Origin: an uncultured Propionivibrio sp.
GTDB taxonomy: Bacteria; Pseudomonadota; Gammaproteobacteria; Burkholderiales; Rhodocyclaceae
DNA: 64,000 bases
Direction of reading: 5' to 3'
Assembly: GCA_937923255.1 (NCBI GenBank)
Contig: CALAIL010000047.1
Span: forward strand, 1-64,000
Both the position numbers and the translations under genes were made by a program. Positions 44,852 through 53,015 of this stretch are shown here, piece by piece. Every line of letters starts with the position of its first letter. Within the stretch, counting starts at the first letter, position 1. The notes under the pieces are model-generated. The model was not told the DNA's origin and ran no database searches. It was given only the letters and a program-made list of their open reading frames with translations.

Positions 44852-46408
44852 ATGCGATTCCTCGACCAGCCCATCGATTTTTCGCCTGTCGCCGGCCAGA
44901 CGATGGCCACTTACGTGGCAACCGTCAGTGCCGCGCAGTTAGTCGATTTCAGCGTTGCCGTCCATCGCGCCGGCCGACGGCTGGTCAGCCTGTGGGGGAG
45001 TGACGAGCGCGACCGCGCTGCGCAGGCTGACGCCGGCTTTGCCCTGCATGTCGCCTTCGATCTGGCCGAAGGGCTGGTGTGCCTGAGCCTGCCGCTGCCG
45101 GCAGACAACCCCGCCTTCCCCGACTTGGCATCGCTGTTCTACAGCGCCAACCGTCTGCAGCGCGCCGCCTGTGACCTGCTCGGCCTGCGCATTGAGGACG
45201 GCGAGGATACGCGCCCTTGGCTACGCCACGCCAACTGGCCGGCCGACTACTTTCCGCTGCGCCGCGACACGCCGGATCGCCAGTTTCCGGCGGAAAATGA
45301 AGATTATCCCTTTGTTCGCGTCGCGGGCGAGGGCGTCCATGAAATTGCCGTCGGCCCGATCCACGCCGGCATCATCGAACCGGGCCACTTCCGTTTTTCG
45401 ACGATGGGCGAACGCACGCTCCGCCTGGAGGAGCGCCTGGGCTGGAAACATAAAGGGATCGACCGGCGTTTCGTCGGCATGCCGCTGGCCGAAGGCGCCC
45501 TACTGGCCGGCCGGATTTCCGGCGATACCACGGTCGCTTACGCCTGGGCGTACAGCCAGGCCGCCGAAGCCATCGCCGAGGTCGTGCCGCCGCCGCGCGC
45601 TGCCTGGCTGCGCGCCCTGCTGCTCGAACGCGAGCGCATCGCCAATCACCTGAGCGATCTCGGCTACCTGGGCAACGACGTTGCGCTTGCCTTTGGGCTG
45701 ATGCAGTTCATGCGCCTGAAGGAAGACTGGGTGCGCCTTAACGCCCGCCTGTTCGGGCACCGCTTCACCAAGGATCGCATCGTTCCCGGCGGCGTGACCG
45801 TGGATATCGACGCTGCCGGCATCGACGCTTTACACAGTCAGTGTGACGCCGTCGAGAAGGAAGTGCGCCAGCTAAAGGCCATTTACGACGAACACGCCGG
45901 CCTGCAGGATCGCTTTCTGACCACCGGTACCGTCACGCCCGATCTGGCGCACCGACTTGGCCTCATCGGTTTGGCCGGCCGCGCCAGCGGGCAGGCGTGG
46001 GACCTGCGCTGCAACCACCCATGCCTGCCTTACGACCGGATGGTGCCGACGCTGGCGCTCGAGCGGCGCGGCGACGTTGCCGCACGCGCCGCCGTGCGCT
46101 TTACCGAACTGTTTGAATCGTTTGCCTTGATCCGGGCGCTGCTCGACCATCTGCCGGAAGGCGAAACACGCACCGCACCGCACAGCCGGCCCAACCGGCG
46201 TGGTTTCGGCTGGGTTGAAGGCTGGCGCGGTGACGTGCTGGTGGTACTGGAAACCGGCGCCGACGGCAAAATCCGCCGCTGCCATTGCCACGACCCTTCC
46301 TGGCACAACTGGCCGGCGCTCGAACATGCGGTGATCGACAACATCGTTCCCGATTTTCCGCTGATCAACAAATCGTTCAATCTTTCTTATTCCGGGCCGG
46401 ATTTGTAG
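44852..46408 (+). CDS. hyfG: HyfG-like large subunit lacking NiFe ligands (Ehr complex)
   Basis: A 518-residue fusion of a NuoC-like domain (about 1-165) and a NuoD/hydrogenase large-subunit domain (170-518). In true HycE/HyfG the N-terminal site reads R-x-C-G-x-C; here the equivalent stretch is RISGDTTVAY (221-230), without cysteine. The C-terminal DPCxxC site is replaced by NKSFNLSYSGPDL. All four NiFe ligands are therefore missing and H2 activation is not expected. This is the hallmark of energy-converting hydrogenase-related (Ehr) complexes. The surviving architecture could pass electrons or couple another redox or conformational event to the pumps. The ATG at 44852 follows hyfF by 4 bases. 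Confidence 0.9.
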   Translation: MRFLDQPIDFSPVAGQTMATYVATVSAAQLVDFSVAVHRAGRRLVSLWGSDERDRAAQADAGFALHVAFDLAEGLVCLSLPLPADNPAFPDLASLFYSANRLQRAACDLLGLRIEDGEDTRPWLRHANWPADYFPLRRDTPDRQFPAENEDYPFVRVAGEGVHEIAVGPIHAGIIEPGHFRFSTMGERTLRLEERLGWKHKGIDRRFVGMPLAEGALLAGRISGDTTVAYAWAYSQAAEAIAEVVPPPRAAWLRALLLERERIANHLSDLGYLGNDVALAFGLMQFMRLKEDWVRLNARLFGHRFTKDRIVPGGVTVDIDAAGIDALHSQCDAVEKEVRQLKAIYDEHAGLQDRFLTTGTVTPDLAHRLGLIGLAGRASGQAWDLRCNHPCLPYDRMVPTLALERRGDVAARAAVRFTELFESFALIRALLDHLPEGETRTAPHSRPNRRGFGWVEGWRGDVLVVLETGADGKIRRCHCHDPSWHNWPALEHAVIDNIVPDFPLINKSFNLSYSGPDL

Positions 46409-46410
46409 CC

Positions 46411-46938
46411 ATGTTTCCCCTCATCCGACAGATTCTCCGCACCGGCATCGTCACCGAGCCGCCGCCTGCCGCCGATGACGCCATGCTGGTCGCCGTCCGG
46501 CAACGCCTGGACAGCGAAATGCACCGCCTGCTCGGCCGTGCGCTGGTCATCCGCCACGTCGATGCCGGTTCCTGCAACGGTTGCGAGCTGGAAATTCACG
46601 CGCTGGGCAACCCCTATTACAATCTCGAAGCGCTTGGCATCAAGTTTTCCGCCAGCCCGCGTCATGCCGATATGCTGCTTGTCACCGGGCCGGTCGCCAA
46701 AAACATGGAAACCGCACTCAAACGTGCCTACGAGGCGACACCCGCACCGAAACTCGTTGTCGCCGTCGGCGACTGCGGCTGTACCGGCGGCCCGTTCGGT
46801 GAGAGCTATGCCTCGTGCGGGCGCGTTGCCAACGTGATTCCCGTCGATGTCACCATCCCGGGCTGCCCGCCGACGCCGCTGCAGCTGATGCAGGGCATCC
46901 TCGCCGCCATTGCACCGGATACCCGCGAAGCCCAATGA
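46411..46938 (+). CDS. hyfI: HyfI-like small subunit with iron-sulfur ligands (NuoB homologue)
   Basis: A 175-residue NuoB/HycG/HyfI homologue. Cluster ligands are intact: Cys55 and Cys58 (SCNGCE), Cys122 (GDCGC) and Cys152 (PGCPP); Cys124 and Cys136 are additional. A single 4Fe-4S cluster is expected, so the complex keeps a redox centre although the NiFe site in HyfG is lost. No HyfA/HyfH-type ferredoxin subunit is encoded nearby, so its electron donor is unknown. The ATG follows the hyfG stop by 2 bases, and its stop overlaps the acyP start (ATGA). Confidence 0.93.
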   Translation: MFPLIRQILRTGIVTEPPPAADDAMLVAVRQRLDSEMHRLLGRALVIRHVDAGSCNGCELEIHALGNPYYNLEALGIKFSASPRHADMLLVTGPVAKNMETALKRAYEATPAPKLVVAVGDCGCTGGPFGESYASCGRVANVIPVDVTIPGCPPTPLQLMQGILAAIAPDTREAQ

Positions 46939-47309
46939 ACCGCTGTATTGCCTGCCGGCTGTTGATCGAAGGCCGCGTGCAGGGCGTCGGCTTCCGCAAC
47001 GCGCTGTGTGCCGAAGCCCTGCGTCTTGACGTCGGCGGCTGGGTGCGTAACCACCGCGACGGCCGCGTCGAAGCTTTTTTCTGCGGCGAGGAAGCGCACG
47101 TCAATGCCTTGATTACCTGGGCCCATCATGGTCCGCGCTTGGCGCGGATCGACCGCGTGACCTGCCAGGAAATGCCTTTTCCGGGGGCACACCCGGCGTC
47201 CTTTCCGGAACACCTTTCAGCGGCATTTCCGCCGGAATCACCGCCTCCCGACTTGTCAGAAGCCCGCCCCCAGGAATACTTTCCCTTCCGGCGCAAACCT
47301 TCTGTGTAA
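46935..47309 (+). CDS. acyP: acylphosphatase with C-terminal extension
   Basis: A 124-residue protein with a standard acylphosphatase domain in the first 90 residues. Catalytic Arg21 lies in GRVQGVGFRNAL and Asn39 in GGWVRNHRDG. It hydrolyses acyl phosphates such as acetyl or carbamoyl phosphate. The last 30-35 residues are Pro/Ser/Glu-rich and exceed the usual length of about 92. Its ATG overlaps the hyfI stop, so it is the final gene of the Ehr operon. Acylphosphatase-like folds also form part of the HypF maturase, but this protein lacks HypF's other domains. A role in the complex is only suggested by coupling. Confidence 0.88.
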   Translation: MNRCIACRLLIEGRVQGVGFRNALCAEALRLDVGGWVRNHRDGRVEAFFCGEEAHVNALITWAHHGPRLARIDRVTCQEMPFPGAHPASFPEHLSAAFPPESPPPDLSEARPQEYFPFRRKPSV

Positions 47310-47665
47310 TCGCCGCACTGATCTGCCCACGGCCTTTAGTGAGCCATCCGGGAGACTACCCGTAATACACGGCATCACATCGCCAATCGCTTGCCCCGCA
47401 TCCAGCACGGCTTTCCGGCCTCCGGCGCAGCCATTTCGTACACTTTGTACTTTTCCATGCCGCACGCGATGTACATTCGGTGCACATCCCATGTACTATT
47501 GGCGTGACACAATCTTTTACCTTTGCCACGTCGGCCAGATACAGAGATAGCGCGTTGTTTGAATGTCGTTGACTGAATAAAAACAGTCGCAAGGCGCGCC
47601 GCCACAGACGGGACGCAATGTACGGAAAACGCGCCGATGCTGAACGGAAAAAAAGGAGACTCATC
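47310..47665. other. intergenic, no gene recognised
   Basis: This 356-base gap follows the Ehr operon. It must hold that operon's 3' end and the promoter of the next gene. A small dyad GACTG-AATAAAAA-CAGTC is readable around 47572-47589. Short open frames on the minus strand have no domain or ribosome binding site. I see no tRNA or strong terminator. Confidence 0.4.
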
Positions 47666-48169
47666 ATGTTGAAGCAACACCGCCCGCTGTTTTTTGCCAT
47701 TGCCGTCCGACTTCTCGCCTTCGCAGCACTTGTCGGTTTTGCCGGCAGCATCCGTGCCGAAGTCTCGTTCAGCATCGGGGATCCGGGGTTTTACGGGCGC
47801 ATTGATATCGGCGGCCATCCACCCCCACCCCTAGTTTATTCCCAACCTGTCATCGTCACCCCGTCGCCATTCATGGGGCCGCCGGTATATTTTCGCGTTC
47901 CTCCCCGGCACATCAAGCATTGGCGCCGCCACTGCCGCGAATACGGCGCTTGCAGCGAGCCGGTGTATTTCGTGCGTGATAGCTGGTATCGCCGCGAGTT
48001 CGCGCCACGCTACATGGGGTACGATGCGCCGCCCCCGCCCCATTTCCGCTACCGTGAAGAATGGCGCAGGCGCCATATGTACGACGGTTACCGCTGGCGC
48101 GGGTATCGCCACTTCCCGCGTCATCGCCGCCATCACGATGATGATGACGACGACGATGACGACGATTGA
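47666..48169 (+). CDS. secreted His/Arg/Tyr-rich protein with a poly-Asp tail
   Basis: A 167-residue protein with a signal peptide ending at IRA-E. The mature part contains FSIGDPGFYGRIDIGGHPPP, a Pro-rich strand, then RHIKHWRRHCREYGAC and PVYFVRDSWY. That layout is common in uncharacterised betaproteobacterial periplasmic proteins. The C-terminal 55 residues are very rich in Arg, His and Tyr and end in ten consecutive Asp. The two Cys may form a disulfide. His- and Asp-rich stretches suggest metal binding, but this is inference. An excellent AGGAG site precedes the ATG at 47666. It stands alone, with intergenic gaps on both sides. Confidence 0.8.
   Translation: MLKQHRPLFFAIAVRLLAFAALVGFAGSIRAEVSFSIGDPGFYGRIDIGGHPPPPLVYSQPVIVTPSPFMGPPVYFRVPPRHIKHWRRHCREYGACSEPVYFVRDSWYRREFAPRYMGYDAPPPPHFRYREEWRRRHMYDGYRWRGYRHFPRHRRHHDDDDDDDDDD
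48137..48169 (+). repeat. GAY codon tract encoding ten aspartates
   Basis: Ten GAT/GAC codons run to the TGA stop of the preceding gene. The mixed codons make slippage less likely than in a pure trinucleotide repeat. The 266 bases after it (48170-48435) show no gene. Confidence 0.9.
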
Positions 48170-48435
48170 TCAAGGCCCCGCAGACCGGATTGTGGTGCGC
48201 TGCGCCGGACTGCCTGGACATCTGGAAGGCACGGCGGCCAGACAGCGGGCGTAAAACTGCCCGGTTTTCGGCCTGATTGACTTTACATCGCCATCGGGGA
48301 CGAGGCGTTTTACGTTATGATTGGCGCGCCGGCTGTTTTGCCCGATTCGTTTCTCATTCACGCCCATTCCTGCATTCCTGCATTCCTTCGTCCCCACCCG
48401 CCTTCTCTGCCGGGTTCGATCGACCGATATTCGCT

Positions 48436-48864
48436 ATGACCGGACTTTCTCCCGATACGCCGATTCCCACCGAAATTCGGCTGCATCAGAAAACTCGCCG
48501 CCTTGAACTCGTTTATGAGAACACGCACTATGAACTCAGCCATGAGTTTCTCCGCGTATTTTCACCTTCGGCGGCAGTGCGCGGTCACGGACGCGGCCAG
48601 GAAACCCTGCAGCTGGGCAAGCGCGACGTAGAAATCGAGCGCATCGAACCCGTTGGCAATTACGCGCTTCGCCTGGTTTTTTCCGACGGCCACGACAGCG
48701 GCCTGTATTCCTGGGATCTGCTGTACAACTTCTGCCGCCACCGCGATGCGCTGTGGCAAGCCTACCTCGACCGGCTCGCCGCGGCCGGTGGCAGCCGCGA
48801 TCCAGCCGAATGCCCGCCGTCGCCCCAGCCGCCCACAGTCCAATGTGGCCTGGTCAGACACTGA
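48436..48864 (+). CDS. DUF971 domain protein
   Basis: About 142 residues. The DUF971 (gamma-butyrobetaine hydroxylase N-terminal-like) domain spans about 10-115, with TEIRLHQKTRRLELVYEN near 12, EFLRVFSPSAAVRGHG near 38 and the C-terminal GHDSGLYSWDLLYNFC near 88. In Betaproteobacteria a gene of this kind lies directly before ubiE, as here (119-base gap). Its biochemical role is not established. The ATG at 48436 is in the conserved position; the frame is open upstream to 48277 without domain content. A 20-residue Pro-rich tail follows the domain. Confidence 0.88.
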   Translation: MTGLSPDTPIPTEIRLHQKTRRLELVYENTHYELSHEFLRVFSPSAAVRGHGRGQETLQLGKRDVEIERIEPVGNYALRLVFSDGHDSGLYSWDLLYNFCRHRDALWQAYLDRLAAAGGSRDPAECPPSPQPPTVQCGLVRH

Positions 48865-48983
48865 GCGCTGCGTACGGAATACGCCGCGCCTTTGCCTGTT
48901 CGCCATGCTCATTGCCCTCGTTGCGCGCCTGACGGCGTACGATCGTCCTGCAATCGCCTAAAATTGCGTCGTTGCCCGAAAAT

Positions 48984-49745
48984 ATGAACGTCGATCGCCC
49001 TGACCCTGCCATGGATAAACAAACCCATTTCGGCTTTGAACACGTTGCCGAGAGCGAAAAAGCGCGGCGCGTCGCCGGTGTATTCGATTCGGTGGCAACG
49101 CGCTACGACCTGATGAACGATCTGATGTCCGGCGGACTGCATCGGCTCTGGAAAATCTTTACCATCGACCGCAGCGGCGTGCGCGAAGGCGCGCGCGTGC
49201 TTGATGTAGCAGGCGGCACCGGCGACCTGTCGCGCGCTTTTGCCCGCCGCGTCGGCAAAAGCGGCGAAGTTTGGCTGACCGACATCAACAACGCCATGCT
49301 CGCGCACGGCCGCGATCGCTTGTGCGATCAGGGGATTCTATTACCGGTAGCGCAGTGCGACGCTGAAAAGCTGCCGTTCCCCGATGATTATTTTGATTGC
49401 GTGACGGTCGCTTTTGGTTTGCGCAACATGACGCACAAGGACAGGGCGCTCGCCGAAATGCGCCGTGTTCTGCGCCCGGGCGGACGCCTGCTGATCCTCG
49501 AATTCTCGCGGATCTGGAAGCCGCTGGCGCCGGCCTACGATTTCTATTCGTTTAAAATCATCCCGAAGCTCGGCCGGCTCGTGACGCAAGACGAAGGAAG
49601 CTACCGCTACCTTGCCGAGTCGATCCGCATGCATCCGGACCAGATGACGCTGAAACGGATGATGGAACACGCCGGGTTGGAAAACGTCGAATATTTCAAC
49701 CTGACGCTGGGTGTTGTCGCCCTGCATCGGGGCTTCAAGTTCTGA
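48984..49745 (+). CDS. ubiE: ubiquinone/menaquinone C-methyltransferase
   Basis: UbiE uses S-adenosylmethionine to C-methylate the quinone ring in ubiquinone and menaquinone synthesis. About 253 residues. The SAM site is [12 protein letters not shown] near 71-82, and the family segments [19 protein letters not shown] near 33 and [19 protein letters not shown] near 143 are intact. The start is either the ATG at 48984 or the ATG at 49011; the TTG at 48972 is unlikely. The downstream order Tim44-like then ubiJ is the usual betaproteobacterial quinone cluster, but here it is broken (see truncated ubiJ). Confidence 0.96.
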   Translation: MNVDRPDPAMDKQTHFGFEHVAESEKARRVAGVFDSVATRYDLMNDLMSGGLHRLWKIFTIDRSGVREGARVLDVAGGTGDLSRAFARRVGKSGEVWLTDINNAMLAHGRDRLCDQGILLPVAQCDAEKLPFPDDYFDCVTVAFGLRNMTHKDRALAEMRRVLRPGGRLLILEFSRIWKPLAPAYDFYSFKIIPKLGRLVTQDEGSYRYLAESIRMHPDQMTLKRMMEHAGLENVEYFNLTLGVVALHRGFKF

Positions 49746-49793
49746 AGGAATTTTCAGTCAATCAAATTCAAGAACCCCCAAGGAGAACGCCTG

Positions 49794-50654
49794 ATGAAAA
49801 GATTCTTGGCCGCTATGTTCATCGCCTTACTCGCCGTCGTGTCAACCGTCGACGATGCGGAAGCCGCGCGTTTTGGCGGCGGGCGTTCCGTCGGTATGCA
49901 GCGCCGGGCGCTCACGCCCCGCCCAGTCGCGCCGCAGCGGCAGGCTGCGCCCGCGCCGGGTCAGGCGCAGCGCAGCTGGCTCGGCCCGATCGCCGGTTTG
50001 GCGACCGGCCTCGGCCTCGCCGCGCTGTTTTCGTATCTCGGCCTGAGTGCTGAACTGGCAAATTTCGTCATGCTTGTCCTGCTGGTGATGGCCGGCATGT
50101 TCCTTGTCCGTCTATTCCGCCGTCCCCAACAGGGGCAGCAGGCGCCGATGCGCTATGCGGGCGTAAACGCCCCCGGGCAATCGCCCCGCCATACCGACGG
50201 GGCGGCCGCAAACGCCCAATCCATGCGGGCTGCGGAGACGCCGGATCATCCGCCATTGGTTACCGGCAACATCCTCGCCGGTTTTGACGACGAAGCCTTC
50301 CTGCGTGTCGCCAAGCTCAACTTCGTCCGCCTACAGGCAGCCAACGATGCGAAGAACCTCGACGACATCCGCGAATTCGTCACGCCCGAAATCTACGCCG
50401 AGATTAAGCTGCAGATGGACGAGCGCGGCAATACGCCCCAGCAAACCGACATCGTGACGCTTACGGCCGATTTACTAGAAGTCGTCCAGGAAGGCCCGCG
50501 TTATATCGCCAGCGTGCGCTTTGGCGGCATGATTCGGGAAACCCTTGGTGATGCCGAAAGCGCCGCCGCGCCCTTTGAAGAAATCTGGCATCTGAGCAAG
50601 CCGGTCGACGGAAGCAGCGGTTGGGTCGTCGCCGGCATTCAGCAGATTCAGTAA
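49794..50654 (+). CDS. Tim44-like domain membrane protein
   Basis: A 286-residue protein with a signal-like N-terminus (LAAMFIALLAVVSTVDDAEA), a Pro/Gln/Arg-rich segment and two hydrophobic helices (about 63-82 and 88-106). A C-terminal Tim44-like domain spans about 155-285, beginning FDDEAFLRVAKLNFVRLQ. The architecture matches the Tim44-like proteins found between ubiE and ubiJ in Betaproteobacteria. The molecular function is not defined in bacteria. An AAGGAG site precedes the ATG. The truncated ubiJ starts 8 bases later. Confidence 0.88.
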   Translation: MKRFLAAMFIALLAVVSTVDDAEAARFGGGRSVGMQRRALTPRPVAPQRQAAPAPGQAQRSWLGPIAGLATGLGLAALFSYLGLSAELANFVMLVLLVMAGMFLVRLFRRPQQGQQAPMRYAGVNAPGQSPRHTDGAAANAQSMRAAETPDHPPLVTGNILAGFDDEAFLRVAKLNFVRLQAANDAKNLDDIREFVTPEIYAEIKLQMDERGNTPQQTDIVTLTADLLEVVQEGPRYIASVRFGGMIRETLGDAESAAAPFEEIWHLSKPVDGSSGWVVAGIQQIQ

Positions 50655-50662
50655 TCCTCACC

Positions 50663-51001
50663 ATGCTGACGGCTGACGCGCTGACCTTCACCCTGCGCAA
50701 TTTGCGCCGGAATGCCGAGGACGCGCTGCTCCGCAGCGTCGGAGACATTGCCGCCCAACCCGTCCGACGGTGGGCGCAGCGCGGCCGCGCCGTCTTTTCC
50801 GGCGTTTCGCGTGCCACCCGCGCATTTGCACGGCATTTCGCCAAATATTTCAGCGAGAAAAACTCGCTCATCGTCGGCCAGGCCGAGAAGGGGGTATTGG
50901 CCCGCGCCATCAACGCACTGCCCCGGGATACGACATCGCCCGAACAACGCCCAGGACGACTGGGCGGCATGGAAATCCGGACGTGCGCCGACCCTCAATG
51001 A
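50663..51001 (+). pseudogene. ubiJ: truncated ubiJ (N-terminal SCP2 domain missing)
   Basis: The 112-residue product matches only the C-terminal half of UbiJ. RNLRRNAEDALLRSVGDIAA near residue 12 and the ARHFAKYFSEKNSLI segment near 60 are its typical landmarks. The N-terminal SCP2 lipid-binding domain of about 90 residues is absent. The end also lacks the long helical coiled coil and instead runs into a Pro/Arg tail (SPEQRPGRLGG). UbiJ helps organise the ubiquinone biosynthetic complex. ubiB, which normally follows, is replaced by unrelated genes. It could be a decayed gene, or a shortened but working version with full copies elsewhere. Confidence 0.7.
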
Positions 51002-51005
51002 TTTT

Positions 51006-51629
51006 ATGAATGCCATGACTTCGATCTTTTTTCCACAAACACCCCGGTACAAGCAACATCCATATTTACAGCGGCTTTTACAGGCATCGGCGTTGATTCT
51101 TGGGCTTGGGCTGGCGTTAACGCTCACTGCCTGCAAAAGCGCTAGCGCGCCGGAGAAACGCGTCCATGCGAACGAAACATTTACGACGGATACGCCTTTT
51201 TCCTATGCCAGCAAGCGTCCGCCCGAAGCGGCGTGCGAAACCGGCAAGCGCGCGCTGTTGAGCCAGGGCTACCGTATCAGTGAAGACAAGACGCTGAGTC
51301 TGAACGGCGAAAAAATCTTCCGACCCGAAACGGAAAGAGTCGTCCGCCTCGGCATCAATCTCGTCTGCCTGGCGAGCGGGCGGGGCGCCATCATTTACGC
51401 CAACGCCCTGGAAACCCATTACGAACTTAAATCGAGCGGCAGCAGCGCCGGCGTGAGTGTTTCCGGCATGGGGTCGCTCTCTCTACCGTGGACGATGGAT
51501 CGCAATACGCTGGTCAAAATCAGCGAGGAAACCATTACCAACGCCGGGTTCTACCAGCGCCTGTTCGATCTGATCGAATCGCTCGAAGGCGGGAAGAAAG
51601 CCAAACCCGCCGCCGATGACGCTCCCTGA
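51006..51629 (+). CDS. DUF2242 lipoprotein
   Basis: A 207-residue lipoprotein. The signal core ILGLGLALTLTAC gives the lipobox LTAC, acylated at about Cys42. The rest matches DUF2242 by KRPPEAACETGKRALLSQGY near 70, EKIFRPETERVVRLGINLVC near 103 and the Gly/Ser-rich SVSGMGSLSLPWTMDRNTLV near 155. No function is known for the family, which is mostly betaproteobacterial. The ATG at 51006 lies 4 bases after the ubiJ remnant; its 3' end overlaps tauE by 14 bases. Confidence 0.85.
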   Translation: MNAMTSIFFPQTPRYKQHPYLQRLLQASALILGLGLALTLTACKSASAPEKRVHANETFTTDTPFSYASKRPPEAACETGKRALLSQGYRISEDKTLSLNGEKIFRPETERVVRLGINLVCLASGRGAIIYANALETHYELKSSGSSAGVSVSGMGSLSLPWTMDRNTLVKISEETITNAGFYQRLFDLIESLEGGKKAKPAADDAP

Positions 51630-52389
51630 AACCCCGCTGGCGTTTTATCCGGTCGCCATCGTCGCCATTCTGCTGACCGGTATTTCCAAGGGCGGATTCG
51701 GCGCAGCGGCCGGCGGGCTGGCCGTACCGATCCTATCGCTGGTCGTCGTCCCGCCGGAAGCCGCCGGTATCATGTTGCCCATTCTTTGCGCCATGGATAT
51801 TTTCAGCGTCTACGCCTGGCGCGGGCGCTGGTCGATCCGGCATCTGCGCATTCTGCTCCCCGGCGTACTGACGGGCATCGCCCTGGGCAGCCTGGCGTTC
51901 GGCATTCTTCCGATCAATGCAATCCGGCTGATCGTCGGCCTTATCGCCGTGCTTTTCTCGGTCAATAAATACTTCGCACTCACCGAGCGTCTGGCCGCCC
52001 GCCTGTCCATGAGCGAGCAAACGCCCGGCCCGGTCACGGGCGCAATCTGCGGCGTATTTTCCGGCTTTACCAGCACGCTGGCGCATGCGGGCGGTCCGCC
52101 TTTTGCCGTTTATATCTACTCGCAGCGTCTGGACAAATCGGCGATTGTCGCGACCTCGGCGCTGCTGTTCTGCATCGCCAATTACGTCAAGCTAGCGCCA
52201 TACTATTTTCTCGGCCAATTGAGCCTGAGCCATCTTTCCCTATCACTGCTTTTTGCGCCGCTGGCGCCACTCGGAATCTGGCTTGGCATCTGGCTGCACA
52301 AGCGTATTTCTGAAAAAGCCTTTTTCCAGATCAGCTACCTGCTGCTGTTTCTCAGCGGCGTCAAGCTGATCTGGGACGCCCTGGCCTAA
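51616..52389 (+). CDS. TauE/SafE family sulfite or organosulfonate exporter
   Basis: A 257-residue inner-membrane protein with about eight helices in two related halves. The first half opens with ILLTGISKGGFGAAAGGLAVP and the second with GVFSGFTSTLAHAGGPPFAV, the repeated signature of the TauE/SafE (DUF81) family. Members export sulfite, sulfoacetate or related anions; the substrate cannot be chosen here. It overlaps the DUF2242 gene by 14 bases, implying coupling. The cluster ends in the 40-bp repeats. Confidence 0.9.
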   Translation: MTLPETPLAFYPVAIVAILLTGISKGGFGAAAGGLAVPILSLVVVPPEAAGIMLPILCAMDIFSVYAWRGRWSIRHLRILLPGVLTGIALGSLAFGILPINAIRLIVGLIAVLFSVNKYFALTERLAARLSMSEQTPGPVTGAICGVFSGFTSTLAHAGGPPFAVYIYSQRLDKSAIVATSALLFCIANYVKLAPYYFLGQLSLSHLSLSLLFAPLAPLGIWLGIWLHKRISEKAFFQISYLLLFLSGVKLIWDALA

Positions 52390-52410
52390 GCGCGGTCAAA
52401 AACAGCACCC

Positions 52411-52565
52411 CGGAAACCCGCGTAGATAGGGCATTTCCAGTTAGGCGCCTCTGGAACCCTTATAAATAGGGCGTTTTCAGGCAGGGTGCTCTGGAACGCC
52501 CTGTTTACGCGGAGTTCAGGGCACTCCCCCTAAAACACCCTAAATACGCGGGCTAGCGGGTAGCT
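52411..52565. repeat. array of three exact-period 40-bp hairpin units plus a partial
   Basis: Units begin at 52411, 52451 and 52491, exactly 40 bases apart. The second, CTGGAACCCTTATAAATAGG onward to TTTTCAG, forms an imperfect hairpin: CTGGAA with TTTTCAG, and CCCT with AGGG. After the third, GGGCTAGCGGGTAGC (52550-52564) repeats the motif at 53-67 and 474-488. The array lies 3' of tauE. Confidence 0.88.
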
Positions 52566-52769
52566 TCCTTTTGGGGAAGGCGTCACGGAGCCGTCGCATC
52601 ATCGGTCGGTGGTTTTTTAATTCTCCCCCTGTGGGGAGATGCCCCGCAGGAGCAGAGAGGGCAACACGCCGAAGGCTTGGCTTCTGTTACTTCAGATGGA
52701 GCTTGATATTGCCCCTGTGCTCTTTTTGCTTTTTTATTTTCTCCCAAAGGGCAAGGAGCTTTTCGGGTG

Positions 52770-52945
52770 CTCCAAACCCCGCGTGGATAAAGGTGCTCTA
52801 GGCAGGTGTCCTGAAAGCCGCGCAGATAAACGACTTCCGGGTAGGCACCTCTGGAGCCCTTATAAATAAAGGACTTCAGAGCAAGGGGTCTGGAGATGCC
52901 CTGTTTATGTGGGGTTCAGAGACGTGCTCCAGAAGCCTTAATAGC
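52770..52945. repeat. array of four 40-bp units upstream of hemE
   Basis: Units begin near 52770, 52811, 52851 and 52890, at 39-41-base spacing. The last (GGAGATGCCCTGTTTATGTG) closely matches the 73-110 and 493-530 units, and the third (GGAGCCCTTATAAATAAAGG) matches 56741. The array ends about 70 bases before the hemE start. Confidence 0.85.
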
Positions 52946-53015
52946 GGTTCAATTTTGTAAATTAACGCATAATCCGTTTTTGTCCTGATACACCTATCGA
53001 ACAATCAAAACCGTC

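Larger units (their letters stand above)
52390..53015. other. 626-base intergenic block with two repeat arrays before hemE
   Basis: Two arrays of 40-bp units (52411-52565 and 52770-52945) flank a central unique segment (about 52566-52769). The centre contains CTCCCC-CTGT-GGGGAG (52623-52638), a 6-bp stem. Open frames there have no domain. The hemE promoter must lie in the last 70 AT-rich bases. Confidence 0.6.

Noticed and set aside
44852..46408. Annotation as an H2-evolving hydrogenase 4 / formate hydrogenlyase large subunit
   Set aside because: No NiFe-binding cysteines are found at either expected site, and no formate dehydrogenase or hyp genes accompany it.
52782..52790. Extra DnaA box at CGTGGATAA
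   Set aside because: One mismatch to the consensus, isolated, and located inside a 40-bp repeat unit.
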